A DNA stretch of 43,505 nt from Terriglobales bacterium. Its GTDB lineage: Bacteria > Acidobacteriota > Terriglobia > Bryobacterales > Bryobacteraceae. The first letter of the stretch is position 1. Each line of letters opens with the position of its first letter. The notes beneath the pieces were generated by a model that saw only the letters and a list, made by a program, of their open reading frames with translations, was not told where the DNA came from and did not search any database. The stretch is taken from the NCBI GenBank assembly GCA_021372245.1, contig JAJFUV010000009.1, positions 1 through 43,505 on the forward strand, written 5' to 3'. The position numbers and the translations under genes were made by a program. Below, piece after piece: positions 41,133 to 43,505 of the stretch.

Positions 41133-43505
41133 TCACCACGGCGCGCAGTTGGTTCGCTCCAGGCCGCCGCGCGTCATTGGCCACGGCGCCTGCCCGGGCT
41201 TTCCGCGGACGCCGCCGCGCAGCGCGAACGTTCCACCTCCTTCGGGTCCTGTGAAGACGATGTTCAGTTCTCCCGTGCCCTGCAGGTCGGCAACCGCCGG
41301 CGCGTAGTGGTACCAGAAGTAGCCGAGGTACGTCCACTTCTCCCGGCCCTCATGGTCGAGAACGTGGATGTAGGAATCCTGCTGCGCCAGGATCACTTCG
41401 AGTTTGCCATCCTGATCCAGGTCGGCGAAGGCCATGCGTGCTCCCATGTTCAGCGCGATGCCGGCGCGCCGCTCGTAACTCGAATATCGCCACAGCCGTT
41501 CACCGCGCGCACTGAGCGCCACCGTCTCGCCTCCCTTGGTGGTCGCGATCACCTGCCGCTCGCCGTGACGATCAAGATCTGCGAGTCCGATTTCGGATAT
41601 TGGCAGATACTGCTCGACCGGCTCCGGCACCTCGCGAGGTCCGAAAATGCGGCTCTGACGCCATAACAGCTTTCCCGATTCATCAATCGCATAGACTGCA
41701 CCCTGGTCGTCGCCGGCGACGATCCGCGGCTTCCCATCACGCGTGAAGGCTCCCGCCGTGGGATTGCAGAACTGGCGGCCCGGAGCGGTGAACCTCCACC
41801 GTAAGCGACCGTCGCCTCCGTCCAGCGCCAGGATTCCTTCGCCGGCATTCACCACCACCTCAAGCTGCCCGTCGCCGTCAAGATCAATCAACACCGGCGT
41901 CGATGCGGCCGGCACCGGATGCTGTTTCTGCCAAACCAGCGCACCTGACGGATCGATCACACTGACGCCGCCGCCCCAGTTCACCGCGACGGCTTGGCGC
42001 CCTCCAGGCAACAGGGCGCCCACGGCGGGCCCGCCCAGGATCTCGCCCCCGACCTCCGTCCTCCACCGCCGCTTCCCTGTGCGGTCGTACCCGTAAACGT
42101 AAGCGCTTGGCGCGCCGAACAACAGCAGCGGTTCGCCTCCCGGCAGTAACCTGGCCACGGCGGGCGACGAAGAGTTGATCACAGGATGGTAAGGCGGATC
42201 GATTGGAAAATCTGCCAGGGGCTGCCCGCTCGAAGAAAGCAGTTGGCCGGGAAGGTAGTTCGTGGTCAGCACTTCCAGTTTTCCATCCCCGTCCATGTCG
42301 GAAAGCGCGGGGCCCGTCTCCCTTCCGGCGGCCCGCCACAGGACGCGGTCCTCGCCGAGGAGCGCCCAATGTGTCGCGCCTTGGTAGTCCGCGGTCACCG
42401 TCCTGTGTTCGAGATCGAGTTGCGAAGGTACGCGGGCCCAAGCCGTTCCGCTCCAGTAAGCCAGCGTCAGTGTCGGCTCGATCAGCCGCCAGGCGTCCTC
42501 GGGCGCGTAGGTCACGCGGATGCGCTTGCCGGGCGGGGCAGCGGTCACGGTCCAATAGCGGTTGGCTGCGACCCAACCGTCGCGTGGAGGCTTGGTATCA
42601 GCCGGCGGCCAGTTCGAAAGCTGCAAGCCATCCTGCTCCAGGACCAGCTTCAGCTTGCGCCAGCGCGAGATAGTGCGGTTGTGCGCCGGGCTGGCGTCCA
42701 CCGCTTCCACGGCGAACGAAACCTCGCCGAGGAAGGCTGTTCCCGGCGGCTCGACATAGAAGGTATAAGTGTCTCCAGAGATTTTCGGCTTTGAATCTTG
42801 GAAACCGATCTCCGTACCGTAGGTGTAATGTAGCGTCGCCCGGCTGATGCCGTTCGCGTCCGAGATCTGGACGCTCACCGGAATCGACGCAGCATTCGCA
42901 GCCAGAGGCGGATAATGCGGCTCGCCGATCGCTGGCGATGTCGTGTCAGGCCCGGAGGGCGGCTCCGGCTTCCACAAGGGCTTTCCCGGCGCTAGCGGGT
43001 TGGAGTCCCGCTGACCCAGGCGGAATAGTGCTCGCGCCAGCATCCCGGGTCCCTGTATGGCGTCGTAATAATCCGGCCGGTCCACGACGGCCGTGCCGCG
43101 TATCAATCCGCTGGGGTGGACGAATACGCGCAGCGCGTGGTCCCCGAGCCGGCGCGCCCCGGCAAGCCAACCAGCGTCCGAGGTCGCTTCGTATAGGTCC
43201 AGGAAGAAGTTGAGCCGCATGGCTAGGTACCCTGCAATCTGCGCGCGCGGTTCGGCCATCTTCAAGTACTCCTCACCGATGCGCTCAGCCATGCGGATGT
43301 ATTTCTCGTTCCCGGTCAACCGGTATCCTCGGATCGCCGCCGCTCCCAGCACCGGACTCCAGGTCAGCCGCTCTACCGGCTGCACACGTCCCGCCGAAAT
43401 CGCGGCGTCGCAGGCTTCCAGGTAGCGGTTCGCATCGTCCAGCCACCGTTTGTCCTTCGTCGCGCGGTAATTTCCGTAAAACGCGGCGGCCATTTCCGGG
43501 CGCAC
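41133..43505 (-). CDS. Large exported FG-GAP/PQQ-like repeat protein, N-terminus outside window
   Basis: At least 790 residues are visible, and the frame is open at the right edge, so the N-terminus and any signal peptide are missing. Residues about 1-165 resemble an alpha/alpha toroid (RWLDDANRYLEACDAAI, then YLAMRLNFFLDLYEATSD), as in glycosidase-like barrels. Residues about 195-300 are immunoglobulin-like beta strands. The last 400 residues are a propeller with calcium-type repeats (DMDGDGKLEV, DLDGDGQLEV, DLDQDGKLEV) and PQQ-like GKLLWRQ blades. It probably handles polysaccharide outside the cell. Convergent with the thymidylate synthase-like gene, 12 bp apart. Confidence 0.85.
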   Translation of the reverse strand: MRPEMAAAFYGNYRATKDKRWLDDANRYLEACDAAISAGRVQPVERLTWSPVLGAAAIRGYRLTGNEKYIRMAERIGEEYLKMAEPRAQIAGYLAMRLNFFLDLYEATSDAGWLAGARRLGDHALRVFVHPSGLIRGTAVVDRPDYYDAIQGPGMLARALFRLGQRDSNPLAPGKPLWKPEPPSGPDTTSPAIGEPHYPPLAANAASIPVSVQISDANGISRATLHYTYGTEIGFQDSKPKISGDTYTFYVEPPGTAFLGEVSFAVEAVDASPAHNRTISRWRKLKLVLEQDGLQLSNWPPADTKPPRDGWVAANRYWTVTAAPPGKRIRVTYAPEDAWRLIEPTLTLAYWSGTAWARVPSQLDLEHRTVTADYQGATHWALLGEDRVLWRAAGRETGPALSDMDGDGKLEVLTTNYLPGQLLSSSGQPLADFPIDPPYHPVINSSSPAVARLLPGGEPLLLFGAPSAYVYGYDRTGKRRWRTEVGGEILGGPAVGALLPGGRQAVAVNWGGGVSVIDPSGALVWQKQHPVPAASTPVLIDLDGDGQLEVVVNAGEGILALDGGDGRLRWRFTAPGRQFCNPTAGAFTRDGKPRIVAGDDQGAVYAIDESGKLLWRQSRIFGPREVPEPVEQYLPISEIGLADLDRHGERQVIATTKGGETVALSARGERLWRYSSYERRAGIALNMGARMAFADLDQDGKLEVILAQQDSYIHVLDHEGREKWTYLGYFWYHYAPAVADLQGTGELNIVFTGPEGGGTFALRGGVRGKPGQAPWPMTRGGLERTNCAPW

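Overview
The window has two parts. Bases 1 to about 25,080 are one end of an integrative and conjugative element (ICE), and 25,081 to 43,505 is ordinary chromosome. The high G+C content, the Tat-exported Gfo/Idh/MocA oxidoreductase, the URO-D-type methyltransferase, the exported beta-propeller proteins and the kind of conjugation cluster suggest an Acidobacteriota member of the Solibacter/Bryobacter type. That taxonomic call is an inference from gene content.

ICE, conjugation part (1-14,507). A minus-strand operon encodes a Trb/VirB type IV secretion system. In transcription order it holds VirB2/TrbC, VirB3/TrbD, VirB4/TrbE, VirB9/TrbG, VirB10/TrbI, a small membrane protein, VirB5/TrbJ, VirB6/TrbL, VirB8/TrbF, a second small membrane protein, a protein with a relaxase-linker-like region, a hypothetical protein and the start of a ribbon-helix-helix gene cut by the window edge. 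No VirB11, VirD4 coupling protein or catalytic relaxase is visible; these would lie to the left. Divergent from the operon is an ECF-like sigma factor overlapped by a small anti-sigma-like zinc protein. Next come an ArdC-like antirestriction protein, two SSB paralogues and an XRE regulator with a palindromic operator candidate.

ICE, cargo part (14,508-23,679). This is a defence island. It holds a zinc-site protein of unknown function (minus strand), a divergent 757-aa SMC-like ATPase with a zinc-hook CxxC and an R-x3-E...H motif (RloC/PrrC-like anticodon nuclease candidate), a truncated SbcD/YhaO-type nuclease, and a clear SPARTA system (TIR-APAZ plus short prokaryotic Argonaute, genes overlapping by 4 bp). 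The element ends with an excisionase-like gene and a tyrosine recombinase facing the 3' end of tRNA-Gly(CCC), the probable attachment site. The genes suggest an element that spreads by conjugation, protects its incoming single strand (ArdC, SSB) and guards its host against phages or competing plasmids (SPARTA, RloC-like).

Chromosome (25,081-43,505). Genes here encode a rhodanese, a sigma-54 activator with a degenerate receiver, a Gfo/Idh/MocA oxidoreductase, a URO-D-family methyltransferase, an RND/ABC-type periplasmic adaptor, a GH-like beta-propeller protein, a small zinc-ribbon protein inside a 308-bp inverted-repeat cassette, an M14 carboxypeptidase, a membrane HD-GYP/GAF protein with a degenerate GGDEF, a DUF4126 membrane protein, aquaporin Z, a thymidylate synthase-like protein and a large FG-GAP/PQQ-like repeat protein cut by the right edge. 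No CRISPR array, rRNA or intact insertion sequence was seen.
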